From Branchiostoma belcheri (taxonomy: Eukaryota; Chordata; Leptocardii; Amphioxiformes; Branchiostomatidae): 64,000 nt of DNA. Positions within the stretch are counted from its first letter, which is position 1, and each line of letters starts with the position of its first letter. The stretch lies in assembly GCF_001625305.1 (NCBI RefSeq), contig NW_017804020.1:3502805-3566804 (forward strand), read 5' to 3'. The position numbers were made by a program, and so were the translations under genes. This document shows positions 36,386 to 50,100 of the stretch, piece after piece. Below the pieces are notes generated by a model. The model was not told the DNA's origin. It worked only from the letters and a program-made list of their open reading frames with translations, and ran no database searches.

Positions 36386-38177
36386 GTTGCAAGGCAGTCC
36401 AATAGCATACAACTACAAGGTGTTATACACCTTGATCAGTCCAATAGCACACAACCTGTAATATACATGTACTATCTGTACCACAAAATATAACAAAAAC
36501 AGACTTATGTTCAGATAATCATTATCTTCCCATTTATTCATTGAAAATAGCCGTATCAACTGTTCTCAAAAATAGTGAGCATCCACGGATCTGTACAACA
36601 CATAGAAAGAGAAAAGTGCTTTCTTATATCTGTAGGCCTTCCTGTGAAACATCAGATATGTGCAGCAGCTATATACTGTACATCAGCCTTATAAGTATCT
36701 TAGACAACACTATATCAATGTATTGAATTTCTTGGATATTGGAACATGTAACAAGGTCTATTTGCATGTCTTTTTTCTAACAGCAATTTCTTGCTTCCTA
36801 AAAAAACATACAATGTAAGATGGAATCTGTCTTGTCCATCTTTGATCAGTGCACTATGATAATTTTTTCCATCCATCAAAATATTCACTATTTACTTCAC
36901 ATTTGTACTAAACAGAATGTAATTTTCTTTCCACAGGCATCATATAGTAACTTTCCTCAAAGTGAAATATAAGTGTCCAAGTCTATAACATATATATAAT
37001 ATTAACTAGAACGTTAACAAACCAACAAACAGATTGTGGTACTAGTAGAACCATCAATAAGAAAGAATGATAAGTATCAAGTTCTCTATTTACTGACCAA
37101 CTTTGGTGGCTCGGACATTAAACTAAGTGCAAAAAATATACCTGCACAGTGTCTGAAGCTCAACCATTGTATTGTGTTACTCATGTTCATACCATTAATA
37201 TTCAACATATATCCAATCTGATCCAAGAATAAAAGATATCAAGTTTTCAATACATTGCCATCAGTATATCACCGGAGAAAGTTTGTACACATGTAGCATG
37301 TTTTCCCAAACCTACATAGTACTAGTATACATTAAAGCATACATTAGTTTTCAAGTATATGTAATAATCCTTCTTATCTTCCTGTACGGCTCTTTGGGGC
37401 TCTTAGAGTAAGAAAAAAAAAAGATCCACATTCCAGAGAAATACAACTTCTGTAACACTAAAGTTACATACTTGTGTAAGTTAGTTTCTTTTTAAACTAG
37501 AAGTCATCCAGAAACAAGACAGAATGTCACCAAGGGAAAAAACAAATTGAATGCAGTTCAACCACAGGGTAGATTTGACAGAAAAAAAAAAGAGAGGAAT
37601 AAATGCATTCTGTTGTGCTTGGCTTGTAGGTTGAGTAATATTCACAACAACTTGAGTAAATAAGTGCAGATTATTAGTGCTTGTAATAAATGTACATTAA
37701 CCTCAATTAAAGCATACCAAGCCCTGAACATACTTCAACCTCCTGCATTTTGGACTGAAAATAGTCCAAAATGCAGCATTTTTAATATTGACACTAGTAA
37801 TTCGTAGCAATTTCTGTTAAAACAATAGTACTTCTTGGACGTACTCAGAAAAATAAGTCTGTATTTTTTTTTGCACAACAATCCATACAGCCTTCATAAT
37901 GTTGTCTTCTGTAAAAGTTATTGACATGATGCAATACTTGACTGGCAACACTGTTCAACAGAACCAGATAGCTGCTCAACAATTGCAAGAGAAATCTACA
38001 GTACAGTATAATCTTAAAAGAGACCAAAACATGACCTGACTGAACTATCTATATAATATCTAAACTTGTTTTCATTCCGTTTAATAATGGTGCGCAACAC
38101 GACAAGGTATACAGAATTTTCAATGTAACATCAAGTTTGGACAACACATTGTTGCAGCATAGACCTATGTGTTAGGA

Positions 38178-41100
38178 CTAGGGAGGCATGGCGTGGCCAT
38201 GTTGGGGACTGACGTCTTGCCAGTTGTGGCTGGGTCTGTACACGGAGTGCGGGAGGTCCGGAGATCTGGACATGCCCTCTGGACACGCCACGCTTCTGGT
38301 GCTCAGGTTCAGGGGGTCGTTGGATGGCACTTGGGAATGGGCTCGGATGTGGGCGCTGGGGTTGGGGGGAGAGTACTCCTCCCGGGGGGTGGTGGTGGGG
38401 GATTCGTCGGACGAGGGTTGAGGGGAGAGGGGTTGGTACGGGGGCATGACGGGGATCCCACCGATGCGTCTGCCGCCGGAGCCGGCCATGCTGGTTGGCG
38501 GGTACACCCCCGGGTACATGGGGGCGGGGAACATCATCGGGAAGGGGCAGACCATGTTCTGTCCAGGCTGACCCCCCTGGGGGGTGACGGCTGTGGGTGG
38601 GGTGAAGTTAACAGGGATGTAGTGAGTACCTGAGGGGTGGAGGGCTAGCATGGGGATGAAGGGGGCAGGGGGGAAGGCTGTGTAAGGCAGCGGGGGGTGG
38701 GGTGGCTGGGAGTCACGGGACGGACTTCTCTCGCGGGGTGGCTCTCTGACGGGCGACCGGCAGGCTTCCTCCGCGGCAGTGTGATGTGACTGAGCCGTCT
38801 GTGGGGAGGGCGTCTGTTGGGAGGCGTCCATCATGTGAGGGGGGTGCTGGGGTGGCTGTGGCTCCTCTGGCATTGGTCTCTCCTGGTGCATCTAAGATAT
38901 AGCAAACACGACTTTAGATGAAAAGAAAAATATGTACGAGAAACCAAGTCAACACCAGACTAACAATGCGGGTTCAAACAACAGTAAAATTAACATGTAG
39001 CCTACTGGGAAGAATAATTGGCGGGGGAGTTTAGGCACAATATGAGTTCATTTGCCTCCTGCGGAATGACTCATGTGGCCAATTATTTCCATTTTTTGCC
39101 AAATTTTGTGATACATGTGTATGTATACCCTGGTAGAGGCTAAAGTTAACAGTGTAACCCAAAGAGGAATATATAAAACTGTTAACATGTATATGCTCAC
39201 CCTTAGACCAATGACAAAATCATAAGTCTAACACATTGGAAGCACTTTGAAAAGTTCTAAATGAACATTTCTGTCCACCTGCTTCTCTACTGATGTCTCA
39301 CCTGTTGCTCTGGTTGGGGTGAGATGCTATCCCGAGCTAATCCGCCAGGAGGCTCTTCTGTGTCAGGAAAGCCTTGATAGGGAGACAAGCGTTGGCAGTG
39401 TCTCCGAAGATGGGACTCTAGTTTCTCACAGCTAATGCCATCTACAGGACTCTGAAAATGGACAGGTCATACTGTAATTAAAACCAAGCAAAACATCAGT
39501 TTTTCTTTTAATTTACCATTTTGATTTACCATTAATTAACCTGGTGAGACCTGTGTACTTTTTAGTATGTCTGCAGTCACTATGCACCAGTTCCTGATGC
39601 CCGCGAACGATTGATTGACCATTTTACAAAGTAAAAACCTAATCTTTAAGTATAGAAACAGGCTCCCCTTTTCTAACTACCTACCTGTGACATGTATCTG
39701 ATGGCCTCCCCAAGGCATTCCCGGTAGCCGGCTAGGAAGTCCCCCTGGCGGATGACAGGTGTAGCTGCAGGAGGTGTCTTGCCCTGCTCGTACGCCTGCA
39801 CCTGTTTCTGCAGGTGCTTCATGTGCATCAGGGTGAGCTCGAGGATCTCAGCTTTTCCACAGGACTGCATAGCAAAAGGGGAAATTAAAAAAGGTTAATA
39901 TTAGGCTATACCTGATGCTTTTACCACTAAATCTAAAGGTAGAAGAGCGGAAGACAATTTTGATGCTGTGCCCGCTTTCAGCGCTAGATGGTGTCGCAGT
40001 CTTGAATGGCAGCAGTCCTTGGCAACTAAGAGTTTTCATTGGTAGACAAACAGTGGCGTGAAATACTCGACAAGCGGTTTTACAAGAGGTTCCAAAGTCA
40101 AGTTCAAGTTGGGCGACCTTAACAAGGTCCGCGAGGCGAGGTACGTGCACAGCAACGTTTACTGTACGTGACGATACGGCGTCACAGCAGGGCAATCGGA
40201 CAAATTCCTCAGGGAGTACACAGGTCGCGGGGGCGGAGAGGTAATTAAAGTTCGACGCACTAATGTATGAGAGATGGATTGTCAGACCTGTTCGTGGGAA
40301 GGTGTGTGGGTGTGGGTTGATGTTGTTGTTGTGAAACGTTAACGCAGATCAAGAAACCCTCAGTCAGAGACCCGAATATAGCCAAAGTCAAAGAATAGCT
40401 CGAACACCAGCCAACCAAGCCATCCTACTATTAAAACAAGGACAGTGTGGGAGTTCGGCAGTATACGGGAGGCCATATTCGGCTATATGTGACAGAGCTT
40501 TACCCTAAAGCGACTATAACAACCCCACAACACCTGGTGTAATGCGGAGGTCAGTGACCCCGGCCGAGAAGTGGGCGGGGCCCTCGGGCGTAATGGGACG
40601 TTTATACCACAGCCGGTGCCGCTGTTATACAACATCCTAATATGGACAAAGAGCTCCAGGCACTAATCACACCGATGTTTTCAGGAAGAAGATGCGACTG
40701 TAATGATACAGTTACCGTCAACAACCACGTTACGCGATACAAAATACAATACAAAAGGTCAATGTGCGTCAGCCGGCCTCACGTGGCGCGGCGCGTGGCT
40801 CAACCCGTGTGCATCATTCCGTCGATCGGTCGATATGCAAGAAATCTTAGAACTCTTTCTCTCGTCCGTCAGAAGATGTTTTTATTTCGTGTACGTAGAG
40901 CATCTTGAGGGGAAGATTGCCGCCCTTAAACAGACCGGACATAGATTCAGACGCTTTGAATGGCTAGTGTCGTCTGTAAGCTCATCTGACGAACCTGGTC
41001 GATTTTTGGGTGTGGAGCTCTGAGAAAGAAAACACGTCTGGTTAAAAGCTAGGTAATAACACGGGCCTCAAATTGCGGCGGAGTGCGTTGTTGGTAATGG

Positions 41101-44100
41101 GCGCTCTTTAAAACGTGTCCGACAAGTCAGCATCTTTCTACCAAGCTTGCTCCAAGATACTGTCTGTCTTCAGAATTTCCATGTCTTCATATTTTCCCAG
41201 TTCCCGGTAAGGGCCATACGATGATTCTCAGTAAGCTTCTTTTCTAATTAATACGGCGTATTGCATTGATCAGATCAAAGTGCTCAACTCGATAATCGGG
41301 CAAACTGTGATTCTATAATATCTAAACCCTCTCAAAGCCCATTAAATCATTAGAGGATTTAGGGATGACGAGAGCTACAAGAGAGGGGAGTCAAAATCAT
41401 CTTACATAACAGCTCTACCGTATTTCAAAGTCATAGTTCATTTTACTGAGACTCTTAAATAAGCTTCTACGAAGTCTGCCATAGATACATATATGTTAGA
41501 GGTGTTTTTTGTTACATGACCTCGTTGACAGCTGATTTTCTCTTGCACGATGAAGAGAGGGAATGCAAAAGGGGATTGCAAACGGATTTTGTTGCATCTA
41601 GGCAAATGGATCCCATTTTTCATGATTTTCAACAACTCCTAAAAAGTCAGGACTTGTAAATATCATGGTTTCGTGGAGGCCTGGGATCTCCGAATTCTTG
41701 TTTTCCAGTATACGTAGTGGAAAAACGGTGGCTGAAAACGTGTCACGCCGCGCGCAACATGTTATGACCACGGCACCGCCGCATTATGATCATTAACAAG
41801 CGTCTACAACTTGTAGACGTAGTTTTTGTAGGCAGCCCACGTACAGACGTAAGAACCAAGTTAGAGGGAGGCAACTAAGGGCAGTCATTATGCGCGCGGC
41901 CGTAAAAGCTAGGCTTGGATGGGCTTACATGCGTCAACAGGTTGCACTTGTTGTCCATCGGGCATGAAAGCAGGCTACGACAACTCTGCTGCTACACGTT
42001 AGAAAAAGCTCATCGCAGTGGAATGCTTCTTCGTTACATGTTTACATTCCAGTAAGGGAAAAGAGATTCTATATCTTAAAGGTGCATTATATAACAGTAG
42101 GACGATACAAAAAACAAATTTTCTGGCCATTTCTTACAAGCTGCATCCACCCTACGCAATTTCAAATGAGAGTCATTCGGGAATTTGAGGTGCCAAAATA
42201 TGATGCTTTACGAGTGTGTTTGAAAAGCTGGAAACACAGCTGTCAGTGTCAGCCATGCTTGTTTACTTTCTGGTATTTTGTGGTGGCACCCCAAACTGAG
42301 TGCACCTTGTGTGGGCTGTTTTAGCACCAACCATAAATGTCAGGAATGTAAGATAAATGCGAAAATATGCTGAAACGTGGAACTAAAGTAAAATCATACG
42401 ATGTTTTTTCAATCAAAATGTTTCAATTTTTGGTGCAAAAATTCTACATAATGCTCCTTTAAACCATAACCTCTATCATTAGACTGTGTGTTATTTTTGC
42501 CCATCGTACCTGTCTTCGACAATAGACTCTTCAAGGCAACTCTCTACAGAATATCGCCGTAAATTAGGAAAACAAGATCTCCTTTTCAGCCAAGTGTCCC
42601 AGTCGTAGTATTATCTCATCCATATGTATTGTGAAGTGAGGCCCGCGGCTCACATTTACCTCCACGTGAACATCGTTCCATCTATCCAAGCCTGCGGAAC
42701 AACAAGGCTTTCTTCAAGCCGCAAACGGCGATACACGCGGCCCTGTGAAGCCGATTTCTATATAGGTTCAGGAGAGCAGAGAGAGGTGCGCATTTTGATG
42801 TCGCACAAATTAACGAGAGGTCCCGTCGAGAAGAGTCTTGACGCTGATTGGGCCGTATTACAAGGCATCAGCCCCCCTTATATCTGCCTTACGCCTGAAT
42901 GTTGTCCAATTACCGGCGCTCTTTACGTAGCTCTATCAATGTAGCTCTTTATATCAAAGGCTTCGTGGAGGGTTCAGAATCTCCGCTCGAATTAATGTTT
43001 CGGGTGGCCGACAACGTGACCGTTTTAATTGTATCTCTGACAGGCGTACTTCGAACGTTTTCTGTCGACGGCCAAGCTGAAGGTTGTTCTCGGTAAAAAT
43101 AACTTGAAGGGCGACTGTTTTCTCACGTTCCTCACACGTGTGTGATTAGTACATCGGATGTCTTAATTAGCTGGTGATTAAATGTAAAAAAATCGATCCA
43201 AAACGACGTAGTAAACTGGATTTTCCTGCGGACTAAATTCCATAAACGCAGTGAGCTCTAATGATAATACACCTTTCAGGCAACGCACAATCTTTTTATC
43301 CTACATCCTACGTTTTTCCTACACAGCCAAATGATGTAGATAAAATGAGGGAATACGGCCTTCTCTGATCTAGTATGCTGGTGGGCTGCAATCAAGGCTG
43401 AAAAACATGCCGGGCCCACGCGTGATCTTCAGGCGGTACTTGATGCATGTTGACTGTGGCATACTTAGTCCCCTCACAACATCACATGTTACAACATGAG
43501 GCATTAGGATTGCAACAGCAAGCAAATAGTCGTCGTCATTTGTGCGTGTTTGACGAAAGTACATGTAACGTACTGTTGAGAAATTTGTCCAATAACGACG
43601 CATATATAACGTTTTACTGAGCATGGTGAAAAAAGCCCACCTTATCGGTCTTTAACTATCTAATAAATGTATAGTTCACAAGTCGTCTATTGCGTCGACC
43701 CATTTAGAGCTTTTCTTCGAATTCTATCTTTCAATTATTGAATACTTATTCAATTCTTTTAAAAAGAACCAACAAGACAGATTCCCTTTAGGGGGTATAG
43801 AAACTGTAAATCCGAATAAAGCTGACAAATTCTTTAAAGGGCACTTAAGGGTAGTTCTAATCTGTCAATTCGCAGTGCGACGTAAAGCCCAGGGATGGCG
43901 GTTGAGAATCTTCAGTAGGTAATGAGCATGGCACCGGAAAGGTAGGGTCTATCCGCCGCTTTCAGAAGCCGCTCGTGTGGGAAAACGTGACGCCGCCTTG
44001 GAGAATTTCGCGTCCGGGAAGAATGGTATCTCTAACGATCTTTGCATGGGGGCTATTGCCTCCTATACCTGCAAGTTTAACAACGGTCAAATGTGTACTT

Positions 44101-47100
44101 AATTCTCACATTCTTCTTATATGGTTAATTCTGAGTTGTCACTGTGACTATCAAGGACTGGGGAACAAAATACAATGACTGAAAACACTATGCATCTTTA
44201 TGTTTTTTTACCAACGATTTTATATGCGCAACAGAGAATGAAGCTGCTAGGTACGTGTGAAACGGAAGGGAATATATTATATAATGCATCTGCATTGAGT
44301 TTGACTTTTTGATACCACATTTTCTGATAAATTAAAGGTAGTTCTAACTACATTTAAAAGTCGACATTAGACCATTTTAGTGTGTGTGTGGGGGGGGGGG
44401 CGGTAATCATAGCAGATTGACGAAAGACAAAAATATATAGGTGAGGAATGCATCACGAGGCCATTCACGCCTTTCGGCATTCCTGGAGGAATGTTGCCCA
44501 AACGTGACTGGAGAAACAAAAGGAGCTCTACATACGCGCCACAGGTAATAACTGACGCACTGCATACACGAGTGGAACATGTGACGATCTGGAGCGAGGG
44601 ATATGCAAAGTGGAAGATTGACCTAATTTCATAAATTTATACCTGGAAGGGGCATCCGTCCGGTACAATGGACGGAAATTCTTGACATGATAACACACTT
44701 ACGAAGCTATCCTGGAGGCGAAGCTAAAAATAATAACCTCTTAATTACCTCACACTATACTAGCTTCGGCACAGCCTTCTGAAACAGAACAGATGATCCC
44801 CCCATCCCCTAACATGACTACTGGTTCAGCCCTTAACTCTTCAGTCTGACTCTGACCTTGCAAGGTGCGGTTTTGCATACATACTTGAAGGTGAGAAACC
44901 CAACAACAACAACGACCCATAGCCTAAAGGCATGGCTGGGGAATCGACCAAACCGAAACCTATGGGTACTATATTCTTTCGACCGATCCACGCTACGGCG
45001 TACGAGGTTATCATGATCTATATTTTGGACTGGGCGGTGTCTTGGTGGTGTTTGGTGTATCTTCTTTGTTGTCAACTACGTGGAAGGGTGTGTCTCAGAC
45101 AAGATCATTCAGACAAGCGCCTTACAGAACCAATGATCAATCATAGTCGACTACCCCGTCTAACGACTTTTGTCATGTACGTAGGTTATGTGTCAATGAA
45201 TAGGGGGGCAAGGTCGGTCTGCTGTCTGATGGCCTTTGTTTTGCTCACCACTGACTACTATATCATTAATCATTAAATAAAGTGATATTCTCAGGTTGTG
45301 GCTATGTTCAGCTAATTGTGTGTATTAACGAAATAAGGAGAAAAAGTCTGGAGTTGTATAGTCGAAAATTTGGGTGAGTCCTAATTCCTTGCGTTGGAAA
45401 TTACAGTTTAAATTTCCTGCATCATGACGTCTACCAACACGGATGAATTTTCAAGGTAAAGGGAGAAAATGTTTGTTTGTTGAAAAACAAAAACATAGTA
45501 GAGATTATTTGATTTATTAGAAGGGTCTCAGACTAGACGCTCTAATGGAAACCAATTAGCCCAAACAAGTTTTACCAGTGCGCGCTCCCATGCCTTGGAG
45601 GGCATGATCATACCTTTGTGCAAGGAGGTTCAATACATACTTGTTATCCCTGGAAATCCACAAACACCTGCATGTATGCAGTTCCGGGAACGTGCTCTTT
45701 CGGGTGTTGACCTTGTCATTATCTTTAATTGAAGGTGAGGTGAGGTAAAGACTTGAAATACTCTGTGTCTACCCAACATGGCCTTAAATTCGTTTACAAT
45801 TTGCAGCTAGTTCAATTTTCGACTCTGCATCTGTACGTAATCTTTCCCCTCCCCCTCAAAAAAGAACATTTTAACTTTGAAAAGCATTTTAACGTTATGC
45901 AATACACTTTTTTGTGTCAAGCAAGACACATTTTTGTATGCTTTCGCCCACCTGTGGAATGTCTATAGTCGCACACACACCCTACTTATAGCCCCACCTG
46001 CGGATACAACACAGACAATACTAGTACAGGCTCCCCGCAGTCTCTATGTAATTTACCAGTGACTCACCTTATCCTCTAACAGAGGGGTTTGGTGCAATAT
46101 GAGCATTTGGTAGATACTATCCACCTAGTCACAAACAATTGTAAATAGGTTTGAATAGTCTGTTCTTATAGCAACTACGGTTTCCTCAACCCATATGGCA
46201 AAGCAAGTCCCACCGAGATACAAACTGTTTAACAATAACATTTTGACAACTACCCAAACTTATGTTATTGATACTAAACGGTTTGTATTAGATTAACTCA
46301 TACATAGCCTACAAAACACTCACGTCTTCCTTACTATTTATTGACCCATTTCCACCCATTTGCTGTTCCCTGTTGTTTCTTGTCATGTACTTTGTTGTTG
46401 TATTCTTGTATGCTTGTAGCCTCTACCTGGCTTCGGGAGGCGGCTGGAAAGAGTAGAAATCGACTAAATAGAGAGATGACTTGCCAGGGGAGTATTTCTG
46501 CTGGGAGAGAATATTTTGCCGCACCACCATGTTTTGTATTGTCTAAGTCGAATTGTAAGTAAAAAAAAACAAGTCCTCAGTATATAATACTCGATCCTTG
46601 TCAGAAACATTTCAACAAAGTGGGTACGGTCAAAGATTTATTGTGTCTAAGATGATATAATATATTGTATGTAGATATATTATGTATCTTTATCTGTACA
46701 GCTGGTATAACCGGCCCTCGGCATAATAAGACACCAAATTATGTCAATGATTTGATAGACATGCAATATGAAGGAGGTTGTACATTTTTGTACCCTTTTT
46801 ATTGTGACAAGGAGGCGTAAACCTTTCGTCAGCAATAAACGTCATACAAGTCTAGTGCACCTTCTCAAAGGTTCTCATTATCAAACTACGTTTGCTTTTC
46901 ATCCTCTCCAATGGCCAAGCGATGTTTGCTTTTATAAGGCCACAGCAAGTAAATTTTATGGATGTCGAATTGAGGCGACAAAACATGGCATCATCACAAC
47001 AAAAAGGTCTTTTATTTCTGTATTCAGCAGTATTACCTGTCCTTGTAGATGCGTATATGTCTCAATTAATTAGAATGGTTGTAGAAAAGGGCTTCAACAC

Positions 47101-50100
47101 TTGTGAGCAATTGTGCCTCACGTTTGCTGGATCCCTGGTGGTCCATGAGTTTATAGACTGCCTACCAGATAAATTAAACTTAACTATCCGGGAGCTCTAC
47201 TATACCTATATTGTACCAACTATTACAACATCCATTCGTCTCTGAACCAACTTTGAAAAGAAAGAAAAAAACAAGTTTTCAGTCACTGTACAGGTGGTTT
47301 CATTCATAGGCAGCATCGCATATAAAAGAAATAAAATACTAACTGTATTCTGGTGTCAAAGTAAAAATACAAGACAAAACTTTTTTTTTCAATTAACCAG
47401 ATCCTTGTCGATGGATGTCAACGTTTACGACAATGTCGACACTTTTGCCTTTTGGCATGTTGATGCGATCGGAGAGAGCAAATTTTTTTTTCGAAATCAG
47501 GCGAAAATCAATGTGCGCGCTGATGTCATCAATAAAAAATACTTGCTGTGGCCTAATAACATCTGTGGCATTGCAGTACTCTCACATCAGAGTTGAACCG
47601 CACTTCTGTCTATATAAGCCTTGTTATTGCCTGATAAGGATGACTGGGCTCCTACTGAGGGTTTTCATGACGTCAGTGCCTGCGTCAGCACCACAGACGA
47701 GACGGCCGCTATGTTATGACTGGTGCAGCGCGGTTTGGGTGGCATTTCCTATAACACACCCTCGTCTGCAAACGTAATAGTCACTGTGGCACCTAGTATG
47801 TAACATGAACGTATGTATGTATTAGTGGTGACAGACCAGACTTTTACAGTTGTTTTTAAACTTGACTTTTGCATGTGTTTTTTTAAAGAATCATTGCAGG
47901 CAATTTTTTCCGGCACTACTTTTTCTTCACACAGATGTCATTTCTAAACTCAAACAACCATTCAGGTTATTACATTGACAACCTCTCGTCTCTTCAAGTA
48001 TTTCCACACGTCGTGTTTCATGAGAACTCTAGTGTCAGACGGAGTGCGGTTTCACAACAACAGTGGGTACCCTGGTTGACCCCGTGCTACATTCACAACC
48101 ACGGATATACTCTCAAAAACAGTTACTCAAAATACTTTCCAGATTCGATTTCACGTTCAAATTATGCATAACCCCGTCCACGATATGCACTTCGCAGGCG
48201 GATATTCCATATCCCAGCGGAAGGGAGAATCACGCAATCCGTGATGGCGGCGTGATCTCATTATTCCGGGGGTACGTGTATGAAATGGCAAACTATACAT
48301 CTTTAATGGTGTGTCCTTGGGAGGGTTGGGTTAGGTTAAACTTCAAGCAGATGTCGGGAGTTGAGTGTAAATCGTTTACCGCCTTGGAAGGGGCTTGCGC
48401 TTATGATCTTAATATTCAACATCTGCAAGAAGCTCTAAAATTCCGCTGATGCAACTTGCAAGATACCTGTGTCTTGAACCCGCTATGCAAAGCTATGCAA
48501 AATAAAACCCCTCCCCAAACACAAGTTTGTGAGCGTTTTCCAACTCATCATCATCGTTTTTTCAATTAATTTTGAAGTTGTTGACAGAAAAATAAAGGAG
48601 TATTGGATATCGAACTGAAATCTGCTGAATTGACAAAATGCGTATGTTGCTACAATCGGGCGACAGCTCTTGACCGAGGAGCAACCATTAGCCAAATGTT
48701 AGCCAAATGTTAGCTACGTTCGCAAACAACGTGTGGCGTGACGGGGGGGAGGGGGGTTAAAGTGGGTCACGACAAGGTCACGGAAGGTGAGAGAGGCAGA
48801 ATGGGGCGTGGCCCAGAAACGACACGAAGCAAAAACCGGATCAAGCCAGAAAAACAGTGTGACCAGACCTAACAGGAAAAGATGCCAACATGGCACAGAA
48901 ATGGGACCTGTATGACATTTCTAGTAGTGAGTCTTCGTAATTGGTTCTAAGTGCAAAGAACGCGGCTGACTTAACAACTATGGCGCACGAGGCAGACTCA
49001 TTACGTGTACATGTAGCTCCAGACCGATGCGGTCACAAAAATACATCTCCCTCCGCCAAATGGAATGTCAAACAGCTCAACTTGCGTCATCCAGGCGATG
49101 TGTGTTACATGTAGCACTACTATCATGTGACGGGCATTCCGGTAGAGGCACTGTTGGGAACATACTGTGCATAGCAACTAGCTCACGGAAGTCCGGCATT
49201 GTGGGCCAACTTGCTACATGATCTAGGTACACCACGTTGAAAACAACTTTCAACAACAAACAGGCACAGAACTTTTTTCTGAAGACGCCTTTATGAACAG
49301 ATAAAAGGACTAAGTCCACCCCAGCATCTGTCCTCAATGGTATGGTCCAGGGGTGCAAGAGGAGGTATGTAGTGGGCGTTGTCGAGATAAGGTCCAGTTG
49401 AACCAATCAGCGAGCAGTAAACAGATCGATAAGGGGACCGGGACCACGGTGTGCTGGCATGGAATGATGCCGTATTTACGGTAGTCGTAAACATCGACAC
49501 GGGATCGACCCTAAACCTCCACGTTTCCTCCACATTGACATCTAGATCAAGCATCCCGGTTTTACGAGTTGAGAATAGAAAACTGCCTGATGACGTGTTC
49601 GCTGCGTGTGCATAGTGCACTGACCGCATGTCGCCTCAGCTACATGTCATGTGAGGGTTTTGCTAGTCAATCCCAGACAGGCTAACAACTCGGCTTCAAA
49701 AACAGTAACTTTTAGCCAAATAGGGAGAAAATTTGACCAGGGGAGTTCAGTAACCGTAAATTGACGTGGACCGACTCTAGAGATCCTGATCATTCCCCCC
49801 AATTTTTTTTTACCGCGAATCCGTACCCCCGTAGGACGGCTTGTAGAGGTTTTGCAACAACCTACAACGCCCGTCCACCAAATGTGGTTTAAAAGAAAGC
49901 AATACAAATCTTTTTTTTTCTTTTTTCTTTTTGTTTGCTTCGCGTTCGCAAACATATATCAGCGGCTGCACGGGAGACACATTACGTGGGCATAACATTA
50001 CATCTGTGACGAAATACTACACGTGATAGCCAGCTGACAGGTGCCTAATATATAACAGTCACACGACCCTCCTCCTACATAAAACAAATTCTACACACAC

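Larger units (their letters stand above)
34473..38177. other. Space between convergent TSR1 and the bHLH-Orange gene
   Basis: Holds the TSR1 3' UTR (possible AATAAA at 35233-35238), a tandem X-box pair at 35187-35215, a MITE at 36224-36385 and the 3' UTR of the bHLH gene. For that gene TTTATT at 36534-36539 is a possible - strand polyadenylation signal. No further gene was supported. Confidence 0.5.

Noticed and set aside
38169..38633. Gly-rich + strand frames opposite the last bHLH-Orange exon
   Set aside because: They are complements of the Pro-rich coding strand; no splice support.
40642..41023. Open frames of 88 and 106 residues in bHLH-Orange intron 3
   Set aside because: No recognised domain, no supporting splice partners, and composition like surrounding intron.
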